DNA from: Limnohabitans sp. Rim11
GTDB taxonomy: Bacteria; Pseudomonadota; Gammaproteobacteria; Burkholderiales; Burkholderiaceae_C
Length of the DNA stretch: 64,000 bases
Direction: 5' to 3'
Assembly: GCF_001269365.1 (NCBI RefSeq)
Contig: NZ_CXOM01000002.1
Coordinates: 839,440-903,439, forward strand
In this document: piece by piece, positions 45,977 to 54,126 of the stretch
Position numbering within the stretch: position 1 is the first letter of the stretch
How the letters are laid out: each line of letters opens with the position of its first letter
The notes under the pieces: generated by a model
Databases searched by the model: none
What the model saw: the letters and a program-made list of their open reading frames with translations, nothing else
Told to the model about the DNA's origin: nothing
Program-made: the position numbers and the translations under genes

Positions 45977-46670
45977 AATTCGCAATCTCCATGCGGGCTA
46001 CGGCCAAATTGAAATTTTGCGCGGCATCAATCTGGATGTGGGGGCAAGCGAAATTGTGGCGGTGCTGGGCAGCAATGGCGTGGGCAAGTCCACCCTTAAC
46101 AACAACATTTCTGCGCTTTACAAACCCTTCAGTGGTTCCATTCGTTTTCAGGGGGAAGACCTGACCGGTATGAACTCCACCGAGGTGGTTCAACGCGGCT
46201 TGATTCATGTGCCCGAAGGCCGGCGTATTTTTCCTAACCTCAATGTCAAAGACAACCTCTTGCTGGGTAGCCAGGTCAGAGGCAAAGAGCGCAGATCTCA
46301 AAACTTAGAGCGGGTGGTTGAAATTTTCCCGCGCCTCAAAGAACGCTTCGCCCAAATGGCGGGAACCTTGTCTGGTGGTGAGCAGCAAATGCTGGCCATT
46401 GGTCGCGGTCTGATGTCTGAGCCCGCATTGCTCATCATGGACGAACCCTCCTTAGGTCTTTCGCCTTTGTTGGTCGAGCAAATGTTTGAGTTGATTGCCA
46501 ACATCAACAAACAAGGTATGCCTATCTTATTGATGGAGCAAAACGCGGTTCAAACTTTGGCCATCGCACACCGGGCTTACATCATTGAAAACGGTGAAGT
46601 GGCCATGCAAGGCAAGGCCTCTGACATGGCGCGCGACCCTGAACTCCGCAAAAACTATTTGGGACTTTGA
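45969..46670 (+). CDS. ABC ATPase LivF-like
   Basis: The 233-residue ATPase has Walker A GSNGVGKSTL, signature LSGGEQQMLAIGR, Walker B LLIMDEPSLGL and the H-loop segment LLMEQNAVQTL. The ATG at 45969 follows an AAGGAG ribosome binding site and overlaps the end of the LivG-like gene by eight bases. It completes the five-component transporter. The following SDR gene begins three bases later, tying catabolic genes to the transporter operon. Confidence 0.93.
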   Translation: MLEIRNLHAGYGQIEILRGINLDVGASEIVAVLGSNGVGKSTLNNNISALYKPFSGSIRFQGEDLTGMNSTEVVQRGLIHVPEGRRIFPNLNVKDNLLLGSQVRGKERRSQNLERVVEIFPRLKERFAQMAGTLSGGEQQMLAIGRGLMSEPALLIMDEPSLGLSPLLVEQMFELIANINKQGMPILLMEQNAVQTLAIAHRAYIIENGEVAMQGKASDMARDPELRKNYLGL

Positions 46671-46673
46671 ACC

Positions 46674-47432
46674 TTGTCTAAGCGTGCCATGGAACTCGCG
46701 GGGCGTCATGCCTTGGTGACGGGGGCAGGCTCGGGCATTGGTCTGGCCACTGCCTGTGCACTTTCTAGCCATGGCGCCAAAGTGGCCGCTGTGGTGCAGT
46801 CGCAAGAGCAAGTGTCTGCTGTTCAGCAGGCGCTGCCCGAAGCTGTGGTTTTTGTTCAAGACTTGTTGGACGATGTCGCTTGTGCCGCTTTGCCAGAAAA
46901 AGCTGCGCAAGCGCTTGGTGGATTAGATGCCTTGGCATGCTGCGCGGGTATTTTCTTCAAAAAACTATCGGACGAAATTACCTTGGACGAGTGGCGTCAA
47001 ACTTTGGCCCTCAACTTAGATGCCACCTTTGTTTTAACCCGGGCTGCCATCGCGCAAATGCGCAAAGCACGTTGTGGTGACGCCAGTGTGGTGGTCATTA
47101 GCAGCCAAATTGGTTTGGTGGGACATGCGCGGGGCGCTGCTTATGCAGCGTCCAAAGCAGGTTTGAACGGCATGGTCAAATCTTTGGCCTTGGAGTGGGC
47201 CTCGGAAGGTGTTCGCATCAATGCCGTGGGGCCTGGCCCTGTTGCCACGCCCATGGTGGCACCCACCATGGCTGATCCCGCTTCATTGGCGGCCATGCAA
47301 GCCACAATTCCCATGGGCCGTCTTGGCCAGCCTCAGGAAATTGGCGAGGTGGTGAGTTTTCTGTTGTCACAAAGAGCGTCTTTCATCACGGGCCAAATTC
47401 TTTGTGCGGATGGCGGCTTTACGGCCAGATAA
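46674..47432 (+). CDS. Short-chain dehydrogenase/reductase
   Basis: This 252-residue SDR has the cofactor motif TGAGSGIG (16-23), the catalytic Ser143/144, Tyr157 and Lys161 (YAASK), and the NAVGPGPVATPM block after the active site. It would oxidise or reduce a hydroxyl/keto group with NAD(P). The start is a TTG at 46674 directly after livF; an ATG at 46689 is an alternative that removes five residues. It begins the SDR - DUF4387 - AtuA set, where gaps are only four bases. Confidence 0.88.
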   Translation: MSKRAMELAGRHALVTGAGSGIGLATACALSSHGAKVAAVVQSQEQVSAVQQALPEAVVFVQDLLDDVACAALPEKAAQALGGLDALACCAGIFFKKLSDEITLDEWRQTLALNLDATFVLTRAAIAQMRKARCGDASVVVISSQIGLVGHARGAAYAASKAGLNGMVKSLALEWASEGVRINAVGPGPVATPMVAPTMADPASLAAMQATIPMGRLGQPQEIGEVVSFLLSQRASFITGQILCADGGFTAR

Positions 47433-47436
47433 ACAG

Positions 47437-47754
47437 ATGCCCGAGATCAAGCTTCCCTTGGCTGAATTAGCCAACGTCATTCGCAGTAAAAATGCAGGCC
47501 CCTTGTGTGTGACCTTGGATTTATTCTTTCCAAATTTTGAGTGCTTTCAACGGGCGGCACAAAGCGATGCACTTCAAGTCAGTTCAATCGCCTCGCTGTA
47601 TGGTTTGCTTAGCCCACAAGTCAAAAGATTCGACTTGCCGGAAATCTTTGCCATCAAGCTGTCCATGCAGAGGTCTGTGTGTGCAGGTCACCCCGGTGAT
47701 GGCGATTTGTATGGTGCCCAGCAACATGCGCCCCTCTTGTCATTGAGGGTCTAA
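47437..47754 (+). CDS. DUF4387 family protein
   Basis: The 105-residue protein starts MPEIKLPLAELANVIRSKNAGP and matches the DUF4387 pattern, including LCVTLDLFFPN, FDLPEIFAIKLSMQR and the closing GDGDLYGAQQHAPLL. DUF4387 is found either fused to, or beside, AtuA/DUF1446 proteins, exactly as here (the next gene is four bases downstream), so the two should form one functional unit. No catalytic role has been established to my knowledge. Confidence 0.85.
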   Translation: MPEIKLPLAELANVIRSKNAGPLCVTLDLFFPNFECFQRAAQSDALQVSSIASLYGLLSPQVKRFDLPEIFAIKLSMQRSVCAGHPGDGDLYGAQQHAPLLSLRV

Positions 47755-47758
47755 GAGC

Positions 47759-49195
47759 ATGTCGAGGCCCGAAAAACCAACTGCTGTTTCCCGCTTGCTG
47801 GCAAGTCATGTGCCGGGCGTAGAGCGTCTGCGTGTGTTGTCGGCTTCGGGTCAGTTGGGTTTTGGCATTGTTCAAGACTCTTTTGAGCGGGGTCTTCAAA
47901 GGCAACCGCATTTCATTGGGTGCGACATGGGATCGATCGATCCTGGCCCTTTTTATTTGGGTTCAGGTCAAATGGCCGCGCCCAAAGACATGATTCGTCG
48001 CGACTTAGAAATGGTGCTGCTGGGTGCCAGGCAGTTGAATGTGCCTTTGATCATTGGAAGCGCAGGCACGGCGGGTGCCAAACCCCAACTTGAAGCCACC
48101 TTGGCTTTGCTGCAAGAAGTGGCAAAAGCACACGGGCTGTCTTTTTCAGTGGCCACAGTTGCCAGCGATGTGCCTCGAAAAATTTTGGTGCAAGCAGCCC
48201 AAGAGGGCCGTATCAAAAGCTTAGACACAGAAGGTGTTTCGTTACCACTGCCGGTACCCATTGAAACCGAAATAGAGGCGGCCACCAACATCGTGGCGCA
48301 GTGCGGGACGCATACCTTCATGCAAGCCTTGGCGCAGAAACCCGATGTACTGATTGCTGGCCGTTCTTGCGACACCGCTATTTTTGCAGCCTTGCCTCAA
48401 ATGTTGGGCTATGACCCCGCACTGTCGTTGCACATGGCCAAAATCATTGAGTGCACATCACTGTGTTGTAACCCGGGAGGCCGTGATGCCATCTTGGCAG
48501 AGTTGGGTCTCAATGAATTTATTTTGGAAAGCATGAATCCAAACGCCCATGCAACGCCCTCTTCTGTTGCGGCCCATGCACTGTATGAGCAGTCAGACCC
48601 TTGGGTGGTTGAGGAGCCTGAAGGCACATTGCATTTGAAGTATGCCAAATACATAGCCATTGACGGCCACCGTACGCAAGTTTCTGGTGCGCAATTTGTG
48701 AAGCGCCTATCACCCACTTTGAAAGTGGAGGGTGCACTTCACACAGGCGCCAGAGCAGTTTTGTTGGCGGGTGTGGCAGACCCTCGCATGATTGAGATGA
48801 TGCCTGAGGCATTACAAGTGGTCTGCGAGCGTGTCCGAAAACTGGTGCTAGGCAAGTGGTCGATGGTGCCTCATCTGTACGGTCAAGGCGCTGTGCGAGC
48901 CTTGCCCAAGGCTCAACTAAGTCAGCACGAAATTGGTGTGGTCCTTGAATTTCTGGCTCCAACTGGCAGCTTGGCTAAAACAGCAGCTTCAGTGTTCAAA
49001 CAAAACTTGCTGCACTATGGTTTTCCAGGTCGATTGACGACTGGCGGCAATTTGGCTTTTGCTTTCACACCCAGTGAAATTGAAGCCAACGATTGTTATC
49101 AATTCATGCTGTACCATTTGCTTGAAGGTGTAAGCCCCCAAGAAGTGTTTGACATTCAAATGCACGCTTGGAATTTTGAAGAGGTCGTGGCGTGA
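47759..49195 (+). CDS. AtuA-like (DUF1446) protein
   Basis: The 478-residue cytoplasmic protein belongs to the DUF1446 family, named for AtuA of the acyclic terpene utilisation cluster. Conserved segments include SASGQLGFGIV near the N-terminus, a GSAGTAGAKPQ block, IAGRSCDTAIFAALP and a PNAHATPSSVAAHALYEQ block. The family appears in many clusters for branched or unusual acids, with DUF4387 as partner, but the reaction is not known to me. It overlaps the GntR regulator gene by four bases. Confidence 0.87.
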   Translation: MSRPEKPTAVSRLLASHVPGVERLRVLSASGQLGFGIVQDSFERGLQRQPHFIGCDMGSIDPGPFYLGSGQMAAPKDMIRRDLEMVLLGARQLNVPLIIGSAGTAGAKPQLEATLALLQEVAKAHGLSFSVATVASDVPRKILVQAAQEGRIKSLDTEGVSLPLPVPIETEIEAATNIVAQCGTHTFMQALAQKPDVLIAGRSCDTAIFAALPQMLGYDPALSLHMAKIIECTSLCCNPGGRDAILAELGLNEFILESMNPNAHATPSSVAAHALYEQSDPWVVEEPEGTLHLKYAKYIAIDGHRTQVSGAQFVKRLSPTLKVEGALHTGARAVLLAGVADPRMIEMMPEALQVVCERVRKLVLGKWSMVPHLYGQGAVRALPKAQLSQHEIGVVLEFLAPTGSLAKTAASVFKQNLLHYGFPGRLTTGGNLAFAFTPSEIEANDCYQFMLYHLLEGVSPQEVFDIQMHAWNFEEVVA

Positions 49196-49983
49196 CACCT
49201 CGGCTGCCATTAACCAAGTACCACCAAATTTATTTGGTGTTGCGTGAGCAATTGCTTGAAGGCCGGTTTGCCAAAGCCATGCCGGCAGAGATGGAATTGG
49301 CCAAGCAGTTTGGTGTCGGTCGCGTCACCATTCGACATGCCATGGAAAAATTAGTCGCCGAAGAATTGATTGTGCGTGTGGCCGGTCGAGGTACCTTTCC
49401 CAAACCAATCAATCATGTCGGTTTGGGTATGAGTACGCCAGCACTGACTCAGCCTACGCGCTTGGCAGGACTGATGGAAAACATTGTGAGTGCAAGTCGC
49501 TCAACGACAGTGAAAGTGCTAGATTGGCGCACCATTGCGGCCCCAGAAGACGTTGCCTTTGCACTTCAAATCGAAGTTGGCTCATCGGTTAAAAAAGCCA
49601 TTCGATTGCGAAGTTCACGGGAAGGCCCGCTGTCCTACATCATCACGTATGTGCCACAAAGCTTGGCGGCAGACATTGTTCGCAAAGACCTGGCTGCCAA
49701 ACCTCTTTTGCAGTTGCTCAGTGAGGCTGGCGTAGAACTTGGACGGGCGCAGCAAACCATCTCGGCGCGTCAAGCAGATGCGCGCGTTGCTGATGCATTG
49801 GATGTGGCCATTGGCTCGGCCTTGTTGTCGGTGCGTCGTTTGGTGTTTGATGCCAATGATCAACCTGTGCAATGGCTGGAAGGCCTGTATCGCCCCGACC
49901 GTTATGAATATCAATTGGAAGTGTCTCGCATTGGCGATGTGGATGCCCGCGTCTCAATGAGAGAAGAAAAGGTGAAGGCTTGA
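49192..49983 (+). CDS. GntR-family regulator (HutC/UTRA type)
   Basis: The 263-residue protein has an N-terminal winged helix-turn-helix (about 8-75, with YHQIYLVLREQLLEGRF and VGRVTIRHAMEKLVAEELI) and a C-terminal UTRA ligand-binding domain (about 95-245), the HutC subfamily. Translation starts at GTG 49192, inside the end of the AtuA-like gene. As the only regulator in the catabolic region it is the first candidate to bind the shared inverted repeats at 33240 and 41891. HutC-type operators are usually more compact, so this link is tentative. The likely inducer is a pathway acid or amide. Confidence 0.9.
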   Translation: MTPRLPLTKYHQIYLVLREQLLEGRFAKAMPAEMELAKQFGVGRVTIRHAMEKLVAEELIVRVAGRGTFPKPINHVGLGMSTPALTQPTRLAGLMENIVSASRSTTVKVLDWRTIAAPEDVAFALQIEVGSSVKKAIRLRSSREGPLSYIITYVPQSLAADIVRKDLAAKPLLQLLSEAGVELGRAQQTISARQADARVADALDVAIGSALLSVRRLVFDANDQPVQWLEGLYRPDRYEYQLEVSRIGDVDARVSMREEKVKA

Positions 49984-50017
49984 AACGGGGTTATCCCCAT
50001 TCAATGAATTGTCAAAT

Positions 50018-51301
50018 ATGAGCACCCAAACATACCACCAACCCCCGCAAACGCTTGCGCAAAAATTGATTGCCAAAGCAGCTGGCAAAAACCATGTTGC
50101 GGTGGGTGAAATTGTCAATTGCCAAGTCGATCTGGCCATGTTCCATGATTCATCGGGCCCCCGGCGACTCAAACCCATGTTGGAAGAATTGGGTGCCCAA
50201 ATTTGGGACAAATCTCGTGTGGTCTTGGTCATGGACCACTATGTGCCGGAGCAAGACGACGATTCTCGCCGCATTGTGCGCATTGCACGCGAGTGGGCTG
50301 TTGAGCAACAGTTGCCTCATGTCTACGACAGCCTGGGTATCTGTCATGTGGTCTTGCCGCAAAAAGGCCATCTGAAGCCGGGTATGTTTTGTGTCGGTGG
50401 CGACTCGCATTCACCCACAGGGGGCGCCTTGGGCACCTACATGTTTGGTGTGGGCAGTACCGAAATGTTGGGTGTTGTGGTGACAGGGCAGCTCTGGGTT
50501 CGCGTCCCTCAAACATTGATGATGCGTTGGAATAACCGACTCAAACCCGGTGTGACTGCCAAGGACATGATGCTTCACATGATTGGCCAATTTGGCATGA
50601 ATGGCGGCCAGTATCAAGCGGTTGAATTTTGTGGTGAAGCCGTGAAGGCGCTCTCTATGCAAGAGCGCATGACCATGTCCAACATGAGCGCAGAGATGGG
50701 CTCGCAAGTGGGCTTGATTGCACCCGACGAGGTGACCCGCGATTGGCTGGCGACCACCGGTGCCAAAGATGTACAAATTGAAGGCTGGCACACCGATAAT
50801 GCTGCCGATAAGTTGGTTCATGAATTTGATGCGGCCACCTTGGTGCCCCAAGTGGCCGCACCTCACAGCCCAGCCAATACCAAGGCTGTCTCAGAATTTA
50901 AAAATACACCCATTCAAGTGGCCTACATCGGTGCTTGTACAGGCGCTAAGTTGGAGGACTTGCGTGCTGCGGCACAAGTGCTTAAAGGTCAGCAACTGCC
51001 TGCTGGTGTTCGTTTGATGGTGGCACCGGCCAGTTTGCAAGATCAAGCCCAAGCAGAAAGCGAAGGCGTGATGCATGCACTGCGTCAATCGGGTGCAGAA
51101 GTGTTGCCCACATCGTGCGGTGCTTGCTCTGGTTATGGTGGCAGCATTCCAGATGGTGCCAACGTGATTGCCACCACGGCGCGAAACTTCAAAGGCCGTA
51201 TGGGTTCGGCCACTGCGCAGGTTTATTTGGCGTCGCCTTACACGGTGGCAGCTTCTGCTTTGCGCGGCAGTATTTCTGATCCAAGGGAGGTCTTGGCATG
51301 A
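50018..51301 (+). CDS. Aconitase-family hydratase, large subunit (LeuC-like)
   Basis: The 427-residue protein is a LeuC/homoaconitase-family large subunit with the three iron-sulfur ligands Cys307, Cys367 and Cys370, the same spacing as in E. coli LeuC, and the active site block GGDSHSPTGGALGTYMFGVGSTEM. The family also covers maleate, citraconate and 2,3-dimethylmaleate hydratases. The catabolic setting and the lack of leuA or leuB nearby argue against leucine synthesis. The ATG at 50018 is preferred over a TTG nine bases earlier. The small subunit gene overlaps by four bases. Confidence 0.9.
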   Translation: MSTQTYHQPPQTLAQKLIAKAAGKNHVAVGEIVNCQVDLAMFHDSSGPRRLKPMLEELGAQIWDKSRVVLVMDHYVPEQDDDSRRIVRIAREWAVEQQLPHVYDSLGICHVVLPQKGHLKPGMFCVGGDSHSPTGGALGTYMFGVGSTEMLGVVVTGQLWVRVPQTLMMRWNNRLKPGVTAKDMMLHMIGQFGMNGGQYQAVEFCGEAVKALSMQERMTMSNMSAEMGSQVGLIAPDEVTRDWLATTGAKDVQIEGWHTDNAADKLVHEFDAATLVPQVAAPHSPANTKAVSEFKNTPIQVAYIGACTGAKLEDLRAAAQVLKGQQLPAGVRLMVAPASLQDQAQAESEGVMHALRQSGAEVLPTSCGACSGYGGSIPDGANVIATTARNFKGRMGSATAQVYLASPYTVAASALRGSISDPREVLA

Positions 51302-51798
51302 GTGCGTTGCACAAAGTTTGGCGCGTGGGCGCCGATGTGGACACCGATCAACTGGCCCCTGGTGCCTATATGAAATTGGGTATTCACGACATCGCCAAAC
51401 ATTGTTTGGAAGGTGTGAGGCCTGAATTTGCGGGGGGAGTGAAGGCCGGTGATGTTGTGGCTGCTGGCCCCAATTTTGGCATTGGCTCTTCCAGAGAGCA
51501 GGCTGCCGACGCCTTGGTCAAGTTGGGCGTGAAAGCGGTCATTGCACCTTCTTACAGTGGTTTGTATTTTCGAAATGCTTTCAACTTAGGGCTTCTGCTC
51601 CTTACATGCAAAGAAGCAGAATTGCTAGAAGAGGCTGAGCAAGTATCACTCGACTTGAAGCAGTGGGCGGTGGTGCGTGGCAATGGTCAACGGCTTGCAT
51701 GCGACCCCATTCCAGATTTCTTAGTGTCCATGGTGGAAGCCGGTGGTCTCTTGCCCCAACTCAAACTGCGCCTGGAACAACAAAAAGCGTCATCATGA
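51298..51798 (+). CDS. Aconitase-family hydratase, small subunit (LeuD-like)
   Basis: The 166-residue swivelling domain subunit has the usual DVDTDQLAPGAYM block and the substrate-binding loop GPNFGIGSSREQAADAL, as in dehydratase small subunits of the bacterial/archaeal short type. It partners the large subunit encoded directly upstream (four-base overlap) to hydrate or dehydrate a malate-like acid. The loop that sets specificity differs from biosynthetic LeuD. It overlaps the flavoprotein gene downstream by four bases. Confidence 0.9.
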   Translation: MSALHKVWRVGADVDTDQLAPGAYMKLGIHDIAKHCLEGVRPEFAGGVKAGDVVAAGPNFGIGSSREQAADALVKLGVKAVIAPSYSGLYFRNAFNLGLLLLTCKEAELLEEAEQVSLDLKQWAVVRGNGQRLACDPIPDFLVSMVEAGGLLPQLKLRLEQQKASS

Positions 51799-53195
51799 AA
51801 AATCAAAAAGCTCCCCAAATTGTTCGCGCCGAGACCATGCCGGATGGCACGCCCGAAGTACCTGTGTGCATCGTTGGCGGAGGCTCTTGTGGTTTAACTG
51901 CTGCTATTGCACTTCGCAAGGCGGGCATTGATGTATTGGTTCTAGAGCGCGATGAATCTGGCACAGGCTCCTCTGCGCTGTCTTCCGGCTTTATTCCCGC
52001 TGCAGAAACACGCTTGCAAAAATCATTGGGCATTGAAGACTCTCATCAATTGCTCATTGACGATGTGATGAACAAAGCTCACGGTCAAGCGCCTTTGCAC
52101 TTGGTCAAGGCTTATGTGCTGTCTGCCACAGAGGCCATCGACGAGCTAGAAAAAATGGGCTTGCCGTTTGAAATTGTCGATGGCTTTTTGTACCCAGGTC
52201 ATACCGTCAGGCGCATGCACACCATGCCTGAAAAAACGGGTTCAACTTTGATGACACGTTTGGCGCAGGTGGCCAACGATTTGGGCGCAGATATTTTGGG
52301 TCAATCATTGGTCTGTGAGCTTTGGGTCAATGCGCAAGATCATGTGGTGGGTGTTGGCTACCAAAGGCCCGATGGTGCTGTGGAGTATTTGTCATGCGAC
52401 TATTTATTGCTGGCCTGCAACGGCTTTGGCGGCAACAGCGAGATGGTCAAAGAACTACTGCCTGAGATGGCCAATGCTGTTTTTGCAGGCCACCAAGGCA
52501 ACGATGGCACGGCTATTCAGTGGGGCCGTCAGTTGGGTTTGCAAATGGGAGACTTGGATGCCTACCAAGGACATGGTTCGTGGGTCACACCGCAGGGTGC
52601 GCTCATGACTTGGGCTTTCATCATGGAAGGGGGTGTTCAAGTCAACGCCCTAGGCAAACGCTTTAACGACGAAACGGGTGGTTATTCAGAAGCTGCTGTG
52701 CATGTGCTAAGCCAGCCCGGCAGCATCGCTTGGAACATTTTTGATGCCCCCTTGCTTGAGTTGCTCAGAAGCTTTCCAGATTTTCGCGATGCAGAAGCTG
52801 CTGGTGCTTTGCGAACTGCGATCACTGTTGAGGATTTGGCTGCCATTGTGGGTTGTGATCCGGCTACATTGAAAGCAACTTTGGATGAAGTTCGCGCGGG
52901 CCACACAGACAGCATGGGCAGAAGCTTTACGCGTTCATTGCAAGGGCCCTATCACGCCATCAAGGTGACCGGTGCGCTGTTCCACACGCAGGGTGGCTTA
53001 GAAGTGGATGCCCAATGTCGTGTTGTTAAAACCAACGGCCAAACTCTAAGCAATTTGTATGCGGCCGGCGGTGCAGCACGCGGTGTGTCGGGCCGCGGTG
53101 CCGACGGGTACTTGGCAGGCAATGGTTTGTTAAGCGCTGTGGGCGGTGGCTGGTTGGCTGCCCAAGACATAGCGAAAAAATTGCACGCAGCTTGA
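51795..53195 (+). CDS. FAD-dependent oxidoreductase, fumarate-reductase-like
   Basis: The 466-residue flavoprotein has the dinucleotide-binding motif VGGGSCGLTAA (about 27-37), the LSSGFIPAA segment, and the C-terminal YAAGGAARGVSGRGADGYLAGNGLL block of the FAD_binding_2 family (succinate dehydrogenase/fumarate reductase flavoproteins, tricarballylate dehydrogenase, ketosteroid dehydrogenases). It is cytoplasmic and lacks a haem domain. Lying between the hydratase and the lyase, it could introduce or remove a double bond in an alkylsuccinate to give an alkylmaleate. Its ATG overlaps the LeuD-like gene by four bases. Confidence 0.88.
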   Translation: MKNQKAPQIVRAETMPDGTPEVPVCIVGGGSCGLTAAIALRKAGIDVLVLERDESGTGSSALSSGFIPAAETRLQKSLGIEDSHQLLIDDVMNKAHGQAPLHLVKAYVLSATEAIDELEKMGLPFEIVDGFLYPGHTVRRMHTMPEKTGSTLMTRLAQVANDLGADILGQSLVCELWVNAQDHVVGVGYQRPDGAVEYLSCDYLLLACNGFGGNSEMVKELLPEMANAVFAGHQGNDGTAIQWGRQLGLQMGDLDAYQGHGSWVTPQGALMTWAFIMEGGVQVNALGKRFNDETGGYSEAAVHVLSQPGSIAWNIFDAPLLELLRSFPDFRDAEAAGALRTAITVEDLAAIVGCDPATLKATLDEVRAGHTDSMGRSFTRSLQGPYHAIKVTGALFHTQGGLEVDAQCRVVKTNGQTLSNLYAAGGAARGVSGRGADGYLAGNGLLSAVGGGWLAAQDIAKKLHAA

Positions 53196-53219
53196 GGCTT
53201 ATTGGCAATTCACATCTTT

Positions 53220-53234
53220 AATTGATACTCAATT
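53220..53234. promoter_or_regulatory. Short inverted repeat before lyase gene
   Basis: AATTGA (53220-53225) and TCAATT (53229-53234) are perfect arms with a 3-base spacer, 16 bases before the lyase start codon. This size is closer to a typical GntR-family operator than the 24-base repeats elsewhere. A role is speculative. Confidence 0.35.
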
Positions 53235-53249
53235 CATAGGAATATTGAT

Positions 53250-54116
53250 ATGTTACTGGCCCAACGCTTGCAACAACCCAGCGCTCTGTTAGCCCCTGGA
53301 ATTTACGACGCGCTGACCGCCCTCATTGCAGAGCAAGCAGGTTTTGAAGCACTTTATTTATCGGGTGCCTCCATTGCCTACACCCGCCTAGGTAGGTCTG
53401 ACATTGGCTTAACCACTGCCAGTGAAGTTGCGAACACATTGGCCAACATCACCGACCGTGTGCGAGTGCCCGTCATTGTCGATGCCGATACTGGGTTTGG
53501 CAATGCACTTAATATGCAGCGCACGGTGCGCGATTTTGAACGGGCAGGTGCAGCCATGATTCAAATTGAAGACCAAACTTTCCCTAAGCGCTGCGGTCAT
53601 TTAGATGGCAAAGGGGTCGTCCCTGTGAAAGAAATGCAGGGCAAAATCCATGCAGCTTTGGACGCTAGACGAAGCAGCAACACACTCATCTTGGCCCGCA
53701 CCGATGCCTTGGCTGTGGAAGGTTTGGATGCCGCCTTGGACCGTGCAGAAAAGTATTTAGAGTGCGGTGTCGATGCGCTGTTTGTGGAAGCCTTGCGAAC
53801 ACCCGAACAAATGAAGGTGGCGTGCGATCGGTTTGCTCATCGCATTCCCTTGCTGGCCAACATGGTGGAAGGCGGTAAGACGCCTATCTTGAGCGCCGAA
53901 GAGTTGGGCAAAGTGGGCTTCAAAATTGTGATTTTCCCAGGCGGCACAGCGCGAGCTGTTTCGCACACTTTGCGGGCCTACTATGGCAGTTTAAAAACAC
54001 ATCAAACCACCGCACCATGGCGCGATCAGATGTTGGACTTCGATCAACTCAATGAACTGATTGAAACACCTGAGCTGTTGGCACTTGGTAAAAAGTACGA
54101 CGGTACTTCAAATTAG
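53250..54116 (+). CDS. PEP mutase/isocitrate lyase-family C-C lyase
   Basis: The 288-residue protein belongs to the PEP mutase/isocitrate lyase superfamily. It has the metal-binding block VDADTGFGN (Asp78, Asp80), the QIEDQ motif, and the flexible loop PKRCGH with Cys115 as catalytic base. That loop marks true lyases such as 2-methylisocitrate lyase and 2,3-dimethylmalate lyase, and is absent from the oxaloacetate decarboxylase branch. It would split a substituted malate into pyruvate (or glyoxylate-type product) and a carboxylic acid. Following the aconitase-type hydratase, a dimethylmalate-lyase-like role is favoured. It has an AGGAAT ribosome binding site and a separate 54-base upstream gap. 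Confidence 0.9.
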   Translation: MLLAQRLQQPSALLAPGIYDALTALIAEQAGFEALYLSGASIAYTRLGRSDIGLTTASEVANTLANITDRVRVPVIVDADTGFGNALNMQRTVRDFERAGAAMIQIEDQTFPKRCGHLDGKGVVPVKEMQGKIHAALDARRSSNTLILARTDALAVEGLDAALDRAEKYLECGVDALFVEALRTPEQMKVACDRFAHRIPLLANMVEGGKTPILSAEELGKVGFKIVIFPGGTARAVSHTLRAYYGSLKTHQTTAPWRDQMLDFDQLNELIETPELLALGKKYDGTSN

Positions 54117-54126
54117 TTTCAACGGA

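Noticed and set aside
50018..51798. Assigning the hydratase subunits to leucine biosynthesis (leuC, leuD)
   Set aside because: No leuA or leuB is present, and the genes overlap a flavoprotein gene inside a catabolic operon. Not fully excluded without the rest of the genome.
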